A stretch of 64,000 nucleotides of DNA from Moanibacter sp964542645 (GTDB lineage: Bacteria > Verrucomicrobiota > Verrucomicrobiia > Opitutales > UBA2987), in assembly GCA_964542645.1 (NCBI GenBank), contig CAZIUG010000008.1:62001-126000 (forward strand), read 5' to 3'. A model generated the notes under the pieces. That model saw nothing but the letters and a program-made list of their open reading frames with translations. It did not search any database and was not told where the DNA came from. Made by a program: the position numbers and the translations under genes. Below, in pieces: positions 8,234 to 16,050 of this stretch; positions within the stretch are counted from its first letter, which is position 1, and each line of letters begins with the position of its first letter.

Positions 8234-9289
8234 ATGATGCGCATATCTGTATCCAACGATCCCGAGCTCTCTGAAAACTACCTTCGCAAAATGGTACAGC
8301 TAGGAGTCGATTGTATCGACTTCGGAGACGGTGCCTGGTTTCCCGGTGTCGCCGAACAAGGTTATCCAGATTTCGATGAATTAATAAAGATCCGCCGTAA
8401 GCTGCGATCCTGGGGGATGGATTGGAACCGCGCTACTTTACCCGACATAACAGAAGATTTTTTTCTGGATCGAGAGGGCGCCGATCGAGAACTTGAGAAC
8501 AGTATTAATGCTCTAAAAGTTTTCGCTGAAGCTGGAGTTCCTATCGCTCGCCAACGTTGCGAAGGGGACACATTCAACCATTTATTGCGGTTTAATCGCC
8601 CGGCTCATCGCGGCGGTTATACAGGGCATGGGGCTACAATGCTTCAAGGCCACGCTCACAAAATTACAGATAGCGAGTTGCAGGCTCGGAGGGTCCACGT
8701 TTGGAATCCTACCGACACAAGTGCTCCCGATCCCGAGCAACTGGATAATTGGTGGAAACATTTTTGCCTTGTCTACCAAGAACTCGTGCCAATCGCGGAG
8801 GAACACAATATAAGATTGGCCATGCACCCCAGTGATGTCCCTCTTCCTGAGACACCCTTCGGCTCCCTAGGATTTCACCGCATTATCGATGCTTTCCCAA
8901 GCAAACAAGTTGGTTATCTCTACTGTTGTGGTACACGAGCCGAAGCCGGAGGTCTACCTCTGATTCTAAATGAATTGAATAATTATGGACGCAAGGGACG
9001 GCTTTTTATGATCCACCTCCGTAACATTCGGGGATCATTGGCCACTGCCCAAGCCTACGAAGAAACAGCCCTAGATGATGGCGATATGAACATGTTCAAG
9101 ATCATACTAGAACTAGACAAAGTGGGCTTCGATGGTTGTATCAATCCGGACCACATTCCCATTCTCGAAGGCGATTGGGAAGAGAATATGAATCCTTCCA
9201 GCAGACAGGTGGCACATCATGGTCTATCCTATGCTGTCGGCTATATCAAAGCACTGTTAGCTGCACTGGCGGTTTATAAGGGCACCTGA
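8234..9289 (+). CDS. Mannonate dehydratase (UxuA)-like protein
   Basis: A 351-residue xylose-isomerase-like barrel of the UxuA family, which dehydrates D-mannonate to 2-keto-3-deoxygluconate in hexuronate breakdown using Mn2+/Fe2+. The four metal ligands of the family are visible: H198 (AMHPSDVP), C231 or C232 (YCCGTRAE), H261 (MIHLRNIRG) and D306 (NPDHIP). The residues between are well kept, but the N-terminus is shorter and differs from E. coli UxuA, so a related acid (for example fuconate or another hexonate) is possible. ATG codons at 8234 and 8237 are equivalent; there is no clear ribosome site. It appears to be a single-gene unit. Confidence 0.88.
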   Translation: MMRISVSNDPELSENYLRKMVQLGVDCIDFGDGAWFPGVAEQGYPDFDELIKIRRKLRSWGMDWNRATLPDITEDFFLDREGADRELENSINALKVFAEAGVPIARQRCEGDTFNHLLRFNRPAHRGGYTGHGATMLQGHAHKITDSELQARRVHVWNPTDTSAPDPEQLDNWWKHFCLVYQELVPIAEEHNIRLAMHPSDVPLPETPFGSLGFHRIIDAFPSKQVGYLYCCGTRAEAGGLPLILNELNNYGRKGRLFMIHLRNIRGSLATAQAYEETALDDGDMNMFKIILELDKVGFDGCINPDHIPILEGDWEENMNPSSRQVAHHGLSYAVGYIKALLAALAVYKGT

Positions 9290-9351
9290 TAAAACTTCGA
9301 AGACATTCTAGAACTTATTTCTGATCCCGTTATAGGAGAATGTTCCCTAGG

Positions 9352-10155
9352 TTATCCTACCCTGATAATGTCCCGGTTTTGTGCCCAAATAGGATAGAGA
9401 TCTAGAATTTTTCCGTCACCCGGTAGGGGTTTACCCAATGGTTGAGGTGGGACCTTAAACGGACCCCGGTTACCTGTGAGATCACTCAGCGTATATCGTA
9501 ATCCTATAGAGCGCAATAGACGCACTGAGGGAATATTCCACTGAGCAGAACGAGCCAAAATCAACCCTTCACGATCTAAAATCCATCGACAGGCGGCACT
9601 CATAACGATTCGCCCCAAGCCACTAAGTCCTAATTTGGGAGCTACATCTATGCCGATCTCGTAGACCGGACCTCCAAGAGGCCATACTGTCGTAAGTGCT
9701 ACGAGCTTGTTATTCTCTATAATCCCAAAGTTCGCAGATGATCGCTTCCAATCGCAATGCCAGAATATCTCTGAATCGGCCATTCTAGAGACCTCCTCCT
9801 TAGACAGCAAAACCGCAATCTCCTTTTCGCAGGGCTTAAATGTCCCAGCATCTCCAAAGTAGTAAAAATTCGGACCAAATACGCTTACCCCATGAGGCAA
9901 CGTAGCTCTAGACAGTTCGTAAGAGCCGAAAATCGAAAAAAGTTCGTCTTCAGAAAGACTATTTGTGATACTTCTTACTTCGTCAGACAATTTCTCTATC
10001 GTTCGTAACATCGACATCTTGCCGATGCGATAGGCCAGCAACGATTCAGGATAAGCTTCCGCGGGATATTCGAAAAATCCCGATTTAAGCGATCTCCCCA
10101 TTTTTGAGACAAGCCATTCTTCAAGCCCTGTGAAGGCTGAGATCTCTTTTAACAT
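9352..10155 (-). CDS. GNAT-family N-acetyltransferase-like protein
   Basis: A 267-residue protein whose second half (about 140-225) reads as a GNAT fold: FGIIENNKLVALTTVW, then EIGIDVAPKLGLSGLGRIVMSAACRWIL (strand 4, acyl-CoA-binding turn and helix 3), then SAQWNIPSVRLLRSIGL, the usual N-x-x-S-x-x-x-x-x-x-x-G element. The first 130 residues are not recognisable and may be a separate helical domain. The acceptor is unknown. It lies 87 bases after the phytanoyl-CoA-dioxygenase-like gene on the same strand and may be translated from its message. The assignment rests on the fold pattern only. Confidence 0.65.
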   Translation of the reverse strand: MLKEISAFTGLEEWLVSKMGRSLKSGFFEYPAEAYPESLLAYRIGKMSMLRTIEKLSDEVRSITNSLSEDELFSIFGSYELSRATLPHGVSVFGPNFYYFGDAGTFKPCEKEIAVLLSKEEVSRMADSEIFWHCDWKRSSANFGIIENNKLVALTTVWPLGGPVYEIGIDVAPKLGLSGLGRIVMSAACRWILDREGLILARSAQWNIPSVRLLRSIGLRYTLSDLTGNRGPFKVPPQPLGKPLPGDGKILDLYPIWAQNRDIIRVG

Positions 10156-10242
10156 CCTGAGTTTCCAACTCTATAGAAAGGTCACAGCTGACAACTACCA
10201 CAAATAGATGCCTGATATAGAGGACAAAAATACCAAGATTTT

Positions 10243-11010
10243 CTACTCATTTTTCGGACGCAAGTCAATATACCGCTCTCCGTGTTTCCCAGCTTTCCCG
10301 CGTACGAGATATACAGGTATGGGATGCTCATCCAGGTCCACCCAAGAGGTATCCGTACTACAGTAGCGAATTGTATATCCAGCTCGCCGTCGTCCCGTTC
10401 TGTTTTTTTCACTGCTATGGTATAAGAAGGAATCGTGAATAGACACGCTTCCTGCAGCCATCTCTAAAGTCACGGCGCACGCTTCCATTTCGGGGGAAAC
10501 TACTATCTTTTTATTCAACATTTCATTCCCCACTGAGGGAACAGTAACTTGTTCCTCGAAACCAACATGCGAGCCTGGAATTACCCTCATAGCCGAATTC
10601 TTTTTATTGGCATCATCTATGGCCATCCATACCGTAACAACCTTGGTGCCGTGCACACTTGGCCAATAATTATTATCCTGGTGCCAGGGTACTGTATCTA
10701 CACTCTTCGGTGGTTTGATGAATACACTAGAATACACTAGAATCAGATTCGGACCCAATACGGATTCTACTGCATCAAGTAGTCGCTGGTGTCGACAAAT
10801 CTGCAGCCAACGATCATCACGAACATGCGGTTCACCCAAATAGTTAGGCCTATCTAGTTTACCGATACTGCTGAACCCACCGCAGCTAAGTCCGGCTACA
10901 CTGGCTTCGTTCATAAGGATCTGATTCGACTTCACCTCCTCATCATTGAACACTCCCTTGAATAAACAGTATCCATCTATTGAAAAGTGCTTTGGATTTC
11001 GATTTAACAT
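10243..11010 (-). CDS. Phytanoyl-CoA dioxygenase (PhyH) family oxygenase
   Basis: A 255-residue Fe(II)/2-oxoglutarate oxygenase. The facial triad is H110-x-D112 (PWHQDNNYW) and H198 (LYHSSEKN), with arginines at 208-209 and 215 placed to hold 2-oxoglutarate. Supporting features are KPP before the triad and the typical GSHVGFEEQ loop. Members hydroxylate lipids, amino acids and natural-product intermediates; ectoine hydroxylase and many tailoring enzymes belong here, so the substrate cannot be named. Length is normal. The gene is first in a likely two-gene unit with the GNAT-like gene. A 10-base direct repeat (AATACACTAG) near 10722-10741 lies within the coding frame and does not break it. Confidence 0.9.
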   Translation of the reverse strand: MLNRNPKHFSIDGYCLFKGVFNDEEVKSNQILMNEASVAGLSCGGFSSIGKLDRPNYLGEPHVRDDRWLQICRHQRLLDAVESVLGPNLILVYSSVFIKPPKSVDTVPWHQDNNYWPSVHGTKVVTVWMAIDDANKKNSAMRVIPGSHVGFEEQVTVPSVGNEMLNKKIVVSPEMEACAVTLEMAAGSVSIHDSFLYHSSEKNRTGRRRAGYTIRYCSTDTSWVDLDEHPIPVYLVRGKAGKHGERYIDLRPKNE

Positions 11011-11427
11011 TCTAAGTTAATTTCTCACCGTTTTGTTCTACAGATTTTTATCAGGAGTCCAGGTAGTTCGCCCTACCCTAAAGTCAAGGAAAGAAAATTG
11101 AAACGCCGGATAACAAATCCGACAAAAGAGTTCATTCCTCGTTCCTGAGACTCATAGCCAAATAAGAGACTGGAAATCAGAGGGTCGATACTGATACACT
11201 GGAATGCAGCAGTGGAAAATGATCACGGTTACAAATCATTAAAGACAAAAGAAACATAAACCCAACTCCAATACTTTGTTAAGGTTGTGCAATATTAGAA
11301 ACGCCTCAACTGATACCGCCTTTAATAAGTGATCCGGGCTCAAATCTCCACCCGTTAACGGATCTTCCTCAAATCCACAAATGAATACCCTAAATACCGG
11401 AATTAAGGGAATCCGTGATTTTTTTTG
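11011..11427. other. Divergent spacer between PhyH gene and AKR gene
   Basis: No gene seen. It should contain the promoters for both flanking genes. AAGGGA at 11405-11410 is too far (17 bases) from the AKR start to act as its ribosome site. Confidence 0.45.
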
Positions 11428-12390
11428 ATGGAGTACACAAGATTAGGAAGAACAGAACTTAAGGTCAGTGTAGCCGGACTTGGCTGCGGTGGGTTCAGTA
11501 GGATCGGACAGGGGACTGGAAAGAGCGATACCAATTCCATTTCGATTATCAGAAAAGCACTTGATTTGGGGGTTAATTTTATTGATACGGCAGCGGCATA
11601 CGGCACCGAATCATTAGTTGGCAGAGCGATCAAAGGATACGAACGGGATGGACTTGTCCTTTCAACGAAAGCGGCAGTACACAAAGCCAATGAACTACAG
11701 TCTCCAGAAAAGTTGACGCTAAGCCTCGAACATTCACTTCAATCACTAGGAGTCGACTACGTTGACGTATTTCATCTACACGGAGTACGCCCGAAAGAAT
11801 ACGATTACGTATGCCAAACTCTCTTACCCTTTCTAATAAGACAGCAAGAAAAGGGAAAGTTCAAATTCCTCGGTATTACAGAAGTTCCTCCCGAAGATTC
11901 TGGGCACAGCACATTGGCACGCGCTGTAAAAACACAATTTTTTCCAGTAATTATGGTCGCTTTCCACATGCTGCACCAATCAGCCCGAAAACTGATATTC
12001 CCTACAACACGGAAAAAAAACATTGGCGTGCTTTGTATGTTTGCGGTCAGACTGCTGTTTAGTGAATCGGGGCGCCTTAAGCGCGTGGTTAGAAATCTGG
12101 CAGAAAAAGGGCAACTTCCTGTGGAATTCAAGAAGGACGCTGAACCGCTTGATTTCCTCATTCACGAAGCTGGTGCGCTATCTATAATCGACGCTGCCTA
12201 TCGCTACTGCCGTCACTCAAATGGTCCCGATGTGGTCTTGTTCGGTACAGGAAATGAGGATCATTTAAAAGCAAACATCGACTCGCTTCTCCGTCCCGCC
12301 CTTCCCGAATCAGATATAGCCAAATTGGAAGCCTTGTTCGGAGCTCTGACCAATATAGGACTCGATGCACCCGGAAAAGGTCAGCATTAG
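11428..12390 (+). CDS. Aldo/keto reductase
   Basis: A 320-residue AKR with tetrad D53, Y58 (FIDTAAAYG), K81 (LSTKAA) and H118 (DVFHLHGV). The N-terminus MEYTRLGRTELKVS is typical of the YghZ/Tas-like branch. I start at ATG 11428; a TTG one codon before is also open. The C-terminal third (about 165-270) carries KKNIGVLCMFAVR and an unusually divergent cofactor region, VVLFGTGNEDHLKANI, in place of the common IPG...L..N motif, so cofactor binding may be altered but is probably kept. It is not similar enough to the AKR at 6.6 kb to be a recent copy. Substrate unknown; it stands alone. Confidence 0.88.
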   Translation: MEYTRLGRTELKVSVAGLGCGGFSRIGQGTGKSDTNSISIIRKALDLGVNFIDTAAAYGTESLVGRAIKGYERDGLVLSTKAAVHKANELQSPEKLTLSLEHSLQSLGVDYVDVFHLHGVRPKEYDYVCQTLLPFLIRQQEKGKFKFLGITEVPPEDSGHSTLARAVKTQFFPVIMVAFHMLHQSARKLIFPTTRKKNIGVLCMFAVRLLFSESGRLKRVVRNLAEKGQLPVEFKKDAEPLDFLIHEAGALSIIDAAYRYCRHSNGPDVVLFGTGNEDHLKANIDSLLRPALPESDIAKLEALFGALTNIGLDAPGKGQH

Positions 12391-12663
12391 TCTTCTATTC
12401 TGACATGTCCCTGAAGCGTCACTTTGCTACATTTTGTCCTATAACGAAAGCTGTCCAGAGCCACAGAGACGTCTAACTTAGCGCACCGCAAAGATCTTTA
12501 TCTATCGTGATTCCCAAAGAAACACCCAAGAATCTTTGGTACAGTTAACGCAATAAAATGGAGATTTTATAGCTAATCAAATAAAAGCAACCACAGAAGC
12601 ATTGTTCTGTATAGACTACATTGAACTTGCAATTCCTTTCCTCCTTATCAATCGCTTTAACCA

Positions 12664-13518
12664 GTGACTGAAATTTGTGTTTTCCCCGGCCAAGGTTCTC
12701 AAAAAGTCGGTATGGGGGGGGGCTTGTTTGAACGATTTCCCGATGAAGTGGCTCTGGCAGATCGGATTCTAGGTTATTCGATATCCAGCCTCTGTCTCGA
12801 TGATCCGAAAAAGCAACTCCACCTGACCGAATATACACAGCCAGCTCTCTATGTTGTTAATGCACTCTCCTACAGAGCTTTAATCCAGCAACTTGGGAAA
12901 CCGCCTGTAATTGTTGCTGGACATAGCTTAGGGGAATACAATGCATTACATGTAGCCGGAGCTTTTAACTTCGAAGAAGGGTTGAGAATTGTCCTTCGCA
13001 GAAGTCTACTGATGAGTCAAATCTCCACTGGAGGCATGGCAGCAGTCATAGGGCTAACCCCGGAATCCGTGATTCGTATCATAAAGAAAGCAGATTTTGA
13101 AAGTATAGATATTGCTAGTTACAATGCTCCAAATCAAATTGTCCTATCCGGCCCATTGGATATCCTCAAGCTTGTCCGGGAAGTCATAATTAAAGAAAAT
13201 GCTCGTTTTTTTCCGCTTAAAGTCGGCGGACCATTCCACTCTCGCTACATGAATAAAGCCGCATGCGGCTTCTCGGATTATCTCACTGAAATTAATTTTC
13301 TTCCTCTGAAAATTAAAACCATATCGAACTATACAGGCCGCCCGTTCCAAAATGACTCAATTAAAGCAAGTCTTGAAAATCAGATTAATCACACAGTTCG
13401 CTGGGTAGAAACGGTCGAATATCTTCTCGATCAACCTAACCCAAGAATCACAGAGGTCGGTCCAGGGAATGTCCTTACCGGACTAATAAAGAAAATAAAG
13501 ACAGCTCAAAATCCTTAG
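12664..13518 (+). CDS. fabD: Stand-alone malonyl-CoA:ACP acyltransferase (FabD / trans-AT type)
   Basis: A 284-residue acyltransferase. GQGSQ at residues 9-13 forms the oxyanion region, the nucleophile is S88 in GHSLGE, its partner is H192 (PFHSRYM), and R112/R113 would hold the malonyl carboxylate. Start is GTG at 12664. It would move malonyl from CoA to an acyl carrier protein. Details such as the LDDPKKQLHLTEYTQPALYVVNALSY segment, GHSLGEYNALHVAGAF and the end EVGPGNVLTGLIKKI resemble, from memory, the discrete ATs of trans-AT polyketide synthases more than housekeeping FabD. No fab or polyketide genes adjoin it. It converges on the ABC ATPase gene and overlaps it by 4 bases. Either fatty-acid or polyketide service is possible. 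Confidence 0.85.
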   Translation: MTEICVFPGQGSQKVGMGGGLFERFPDEVALADRILGYSISSLCLDDPKKQLHLTEYTQPALYVVNALSYRALIQQLGKPPVIVAGHSLGEYNALHVAGAFNFEEGLRIVLRRSLLMSQISTGGMAAVIGLTPESVIRIIKKADFESIDIASYNAPNQIVLSGPLDILKLVREVIIKENARFFPLKVGGPFHSRYMNKAACGFSDYLTEINFLPLKIKTISNYTGRPFQNDSIKASLENQINHTVRWVETVEYLLDQPNPRITEVGPGNVLTGLIKKIKTAQNP

Positions 13519-14339
13519 GGGTCAATTACGATCAAAGGATTCTCCCGATCCTCTAATCCTATGATCCTAGTTTTGACCCTGAATACCGATTCTAAGTTTT
13601 CGGCTACCAATATCTCATTCGTTGGGCCAAAGGCTACCAGTTCCCCTCCGTTCAACAAGACAACTATATCAGCATAACTCATCGCCAAATTAAGGTCGTG
13701 TAGGATAATAAAAATCCCTATTCCTCGGTCCGCCCATTGCTTTGCGATCCGCAAAATGGAGTGCTGATGTAAGAGATCAAGACTGGTGGTAGGTTCATCG
13801 AGGAACAAGTATTTATTCTTACCTTCATCCACTTCCCACACCTGGCTCAGCACCCGTGCAAAATGAACTCGTTGGCGCTCGCCGCCGGAAAGGGTGGTGT
13901 AGTTTCTCATCTCGAACTCTTTCAGATCCACTATCTCAAGCGCGCGGCGTGCGATCTCAAGGTCCTCGCTACCTTTAATTCCCAAATTGTAAGGTATCCT
14001 CCCCATCAATACGACATCTATCACGGTAAAGGGAAATGACAGACTGGAAATTTGAGGGAGTACAGCCCTTTGGCAGGCCAAATCCTTAGGGGACCATTTT
14101 CCTACAGGCCGATCCTCGAATTGGATCTCCCCTCCACTCTCTCTCAGTTCGCCGGAAAGGATTTTGAGTAACGTTGTTTTTCCCGCCCCATTCGGCCCAA
14201 TAACAGCAGTAATCTGACCTGGGATAATCGTCAACGAAACATTTTTCAAAATATCCTTCCTGCCTATGCAAGCAGAAACATTCTTGGCCGTAATCATCCT
14301 TTTAACGGTGTTTGGCCACAATGATAAGCCTTCCACCAT
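13515..14339 (-). CDS. hmuV: FecCD-type ABC transporter ATP-binding protein (HmuV-like)
   Basis: A 274-residue ABC ATPase: Walker A GPNGAGKT at 48-55, Q-loop near LPQISS, signature LSGGERQR at 150-157, Walker B YLFLDEP at 177-183 and the switch histidine in ILHDLNLAM. The LFLDEPTTSLDLLHQH and ARVLSQVWE segments are those of haemin transporters (HmuV), though siderophore or B12 uptake is not excluded. The first 14 residues may not be real: ATG 14297 (MITAKNV) would give the usual about 260 residues, and neither start has a well-spaced ribosome site. Its permease partner is probably the FecCD gene at 19.7 kb, so the transporter is split. No binding protein is in the window. Confidence 0.88.
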   Translation of the reverse strand: MVEGLSLWPNTVKRMITAKNVSACIGRKDILKNVSLTIIPGQITAVIGPNGAGKTTLLKILSGELRESGGEIQFEDRPVGKWSPKDLACQRAVLPQISSLSFPFTVIDVVLMGRIPYNLGIKGSEDLEIARRALEIVDLKEFEMRNYTTLSGGERQRVHFARVLSQVWEVDEGKNKYLFLDEPTTSLDLLHQHSILRIAKQWADRGIGIFIILHDLNLAMSYADIVVLLNGGELVAFGPTNEILVAENLESVFRVKTRIIGLEDRENPLIVIDP

Positions 14340-14886
14340 CCTCCATCAATCTCTGCCCATCCTGAGATACTATAGGCAAAAACACCACCGTAATTCTGCT
14401 TTTTATAGGCATTCGATTCCTGAATCAACAGAGTGCCCTGTCCTAGTTTTTGTTTTTAGCCAGGAAATTCCACCAATCAGTATCCACAGGAATCATAAGC
14501 GTAAGTATTGACTGGAAAGGTAAACTCTTCCCAAATCGAGTAGATTTAATCTATTTTATAAACCAATTTTGCGTTACCTCAGCTTCAAATCTAAGGTCTC
14601 ACTATCATCGAATCTCAAATATGTATTAGAACAAATCTTTCTACAACCGGAACACTCCTTCCCTGCCAATGTCCTTAAATATCGTCTCCTAAGCAGATTT
14701 ATAAGTGCATATTAGCAACAATTTTTCAGTTCCAGGCTAAACCCTCAAATTTCGAAGTTTTATTTGACCCTACATTAGATCGATACCATCCTCGCCCATT
14801 CCAATTTTTAAAACACCTGTATGTCCAACCTCTTTATTGCTTCAAGCTTGAACTGGGATATTGGTCAATAGATATCCAGAGGATCT
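14340..14886. other. Divergent 547-base spacer, no gene found
   Basis: AT-rich spacer between the ABC ATPase (minus) and the aminotransferase (plus). It contains GTATCCACA near 14479, one mismatch from a DnaA box, but isolated. No RNA gene or coding remnant is evident. AGAGGA just before 14887 is the aminotransferase ribosome site. Confidence 0.45.
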
Positions 14887-16002
14887 ATGACTACAATAGC
14901 CGAAACTGTTATCGAGAAACGGCTCCTGCTTGGACCAGGGCCGAGTAATCCTTCGCCCAATGTTATCCAAGCATTGACAAGGCCTATGCTGGGACATCTG
15001 GATCCAAAATTCCTAGAAATCTTTGATGTATGTAAGGCCAGATTGCGCCAAGTTTTTCGCACCGAAAACGAACTCACTTTTCCAGTCTCTGGCACCGGGA
15101 CTTCGGGTATGGAAATGCTACTGAATAATTTTCTCGAGGCAGGAGACGAAGCCCTCATCGCGGTAGGAGGCTTTTTTGGAGGGAGGATGGCAGATTTCGC
15201 AGAACGGATCGGAGCAAAAACAACACGCTACAATTACGAATGGGGTACCTCTATTAATAAGGATGAATTTCTTTGCTTAATCGAGAAAACGAAGCCGAGA
15301 TTCGTTGGAATAGTCCACGCTGAGACATCGACTGGAGTTATCCAGCATATGGATGAAATCTCGGCAGCTGTACATAAAAACGGAGCAATTCTATGTCTCG
15401 ATTGCGTCACTTCGCTTGGTACTTGTGAATTAGAGATTGACGGCTGGGATATCGACATTGCTTTTTCCTGCAGTCAAAAGGGTCTCGCATGCCCTCCTGG
15501 ACTCTCCCCCATCACTGCTTCTCCAAGAGCGATGGATCGATTGAAAAAACGACAGACTACGATTCCAAGTTTCTACTTTAATCTAAAGGAAATTCTGGCC
15601 TATATCGGCGATTCTGAGAAACGAGCGTATCACCATACTGCTCCTATTAGCATGATCTATGGAATCCACGAGGGGCTGAGGGAAATTCTGGAAGAAGGCC
15701 TCGAAGCTCGCTGGCAACGCCACCGAGATAACGCCCACTACCTTATTAAGAATGCCACAGGAATCGGGTTAACCCCTTTCGTCAAAGAAGAGGACCGACT
15801 AAATGCAGTGACCACATTCACGATTCCCCATGGAGTTGATGATCGATCCGTTCGATCTCAGTTACTCAACAAATACGGCATTGAAATCGGAGGTGGATTC
15901 GGGAAGCTTGCTGACAAAATTTGGAGAATTGGCCTGATGGGTTCCAATTCAAAAAAGGAAACCGTCGATAGGCTATTCGAGGCTTTGGGAGCAATTCTTT
16001 AG
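14887..16002 (+). CDS. Class V aminotransferase (alanine--glyoxylate / serine--glyoxylate type)
   Basis: A 371-residue fold-type I PLP enzyme. LLGPGPSNPSPNV begins the protein, SGTGTSGMEML (about 68-78) binds the PLP phosphate, D172 in CLDCVTSLG pairs with the pyridine nitrogen and K198 (SCSQKGL) forms the Schiff base. The pattern is that of alanine- or serine-glyoxylate aminotransferases, which turn glyoxylate into glycine; related proteins include phosphonate and purine-catabolism transaminases. AGAGGA is placed 4-6 bases before the ATG. It is full length, cytosolic and converges on the gamma-glutamyltransferase gene with 48 bases between stops. The amino donor cannot be assigned from sequence. 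Confidence 0.9.
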   Translation: MTTIAETVIEKRLLLGPGPSNPSPNVIQALTRPMLGHLDPKFLEIFDVCKARLRQVFRTENELTFPVSGTGTSGMEMLLNNFLEAGDEALIAVGGFFGGRMADFAERIGAKTTRYNYEWGTSINKDEFLCLIEKTKPRFVGIVHAETSTGVIQHMDEISAAVHKNGAILCLDCVTSLGTCELEIDGWDIDIAFSCSQKGLACPPGLSPITASPRAMDRLKKRQTTIPSFYFNLKEILAYIGDSEKRAYHHTAPISMIYGIHEGLREILEEGLEARWQRHRDNAHYLIKNATGIGLTPFVKEEDRLNAVTTFTIPHGVDDRSVRSQLLNKYGIEIGGGFGKLADKIWRIGLMGSNSKKETVDRLFEALGAIL

Positions 16003-16050
16003 ACTACTAGAATCCTTTAGCCAGAGATAAATCTCGATTACCTATCATTC

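Noticed and set aside
10722..10741. Tandem 10-base repeat AATACACTAG
   Set aside because: It lies inside the PhyH gene, and the encoded residues (ILVYSSVFI) fit the family strand before KPP, so it is coding coincidence.
14479..14487. Near-match to a DnaA box (GTATCCACA)
   Set aside because: A single site with one mismatch, far from dnaA and without companions.
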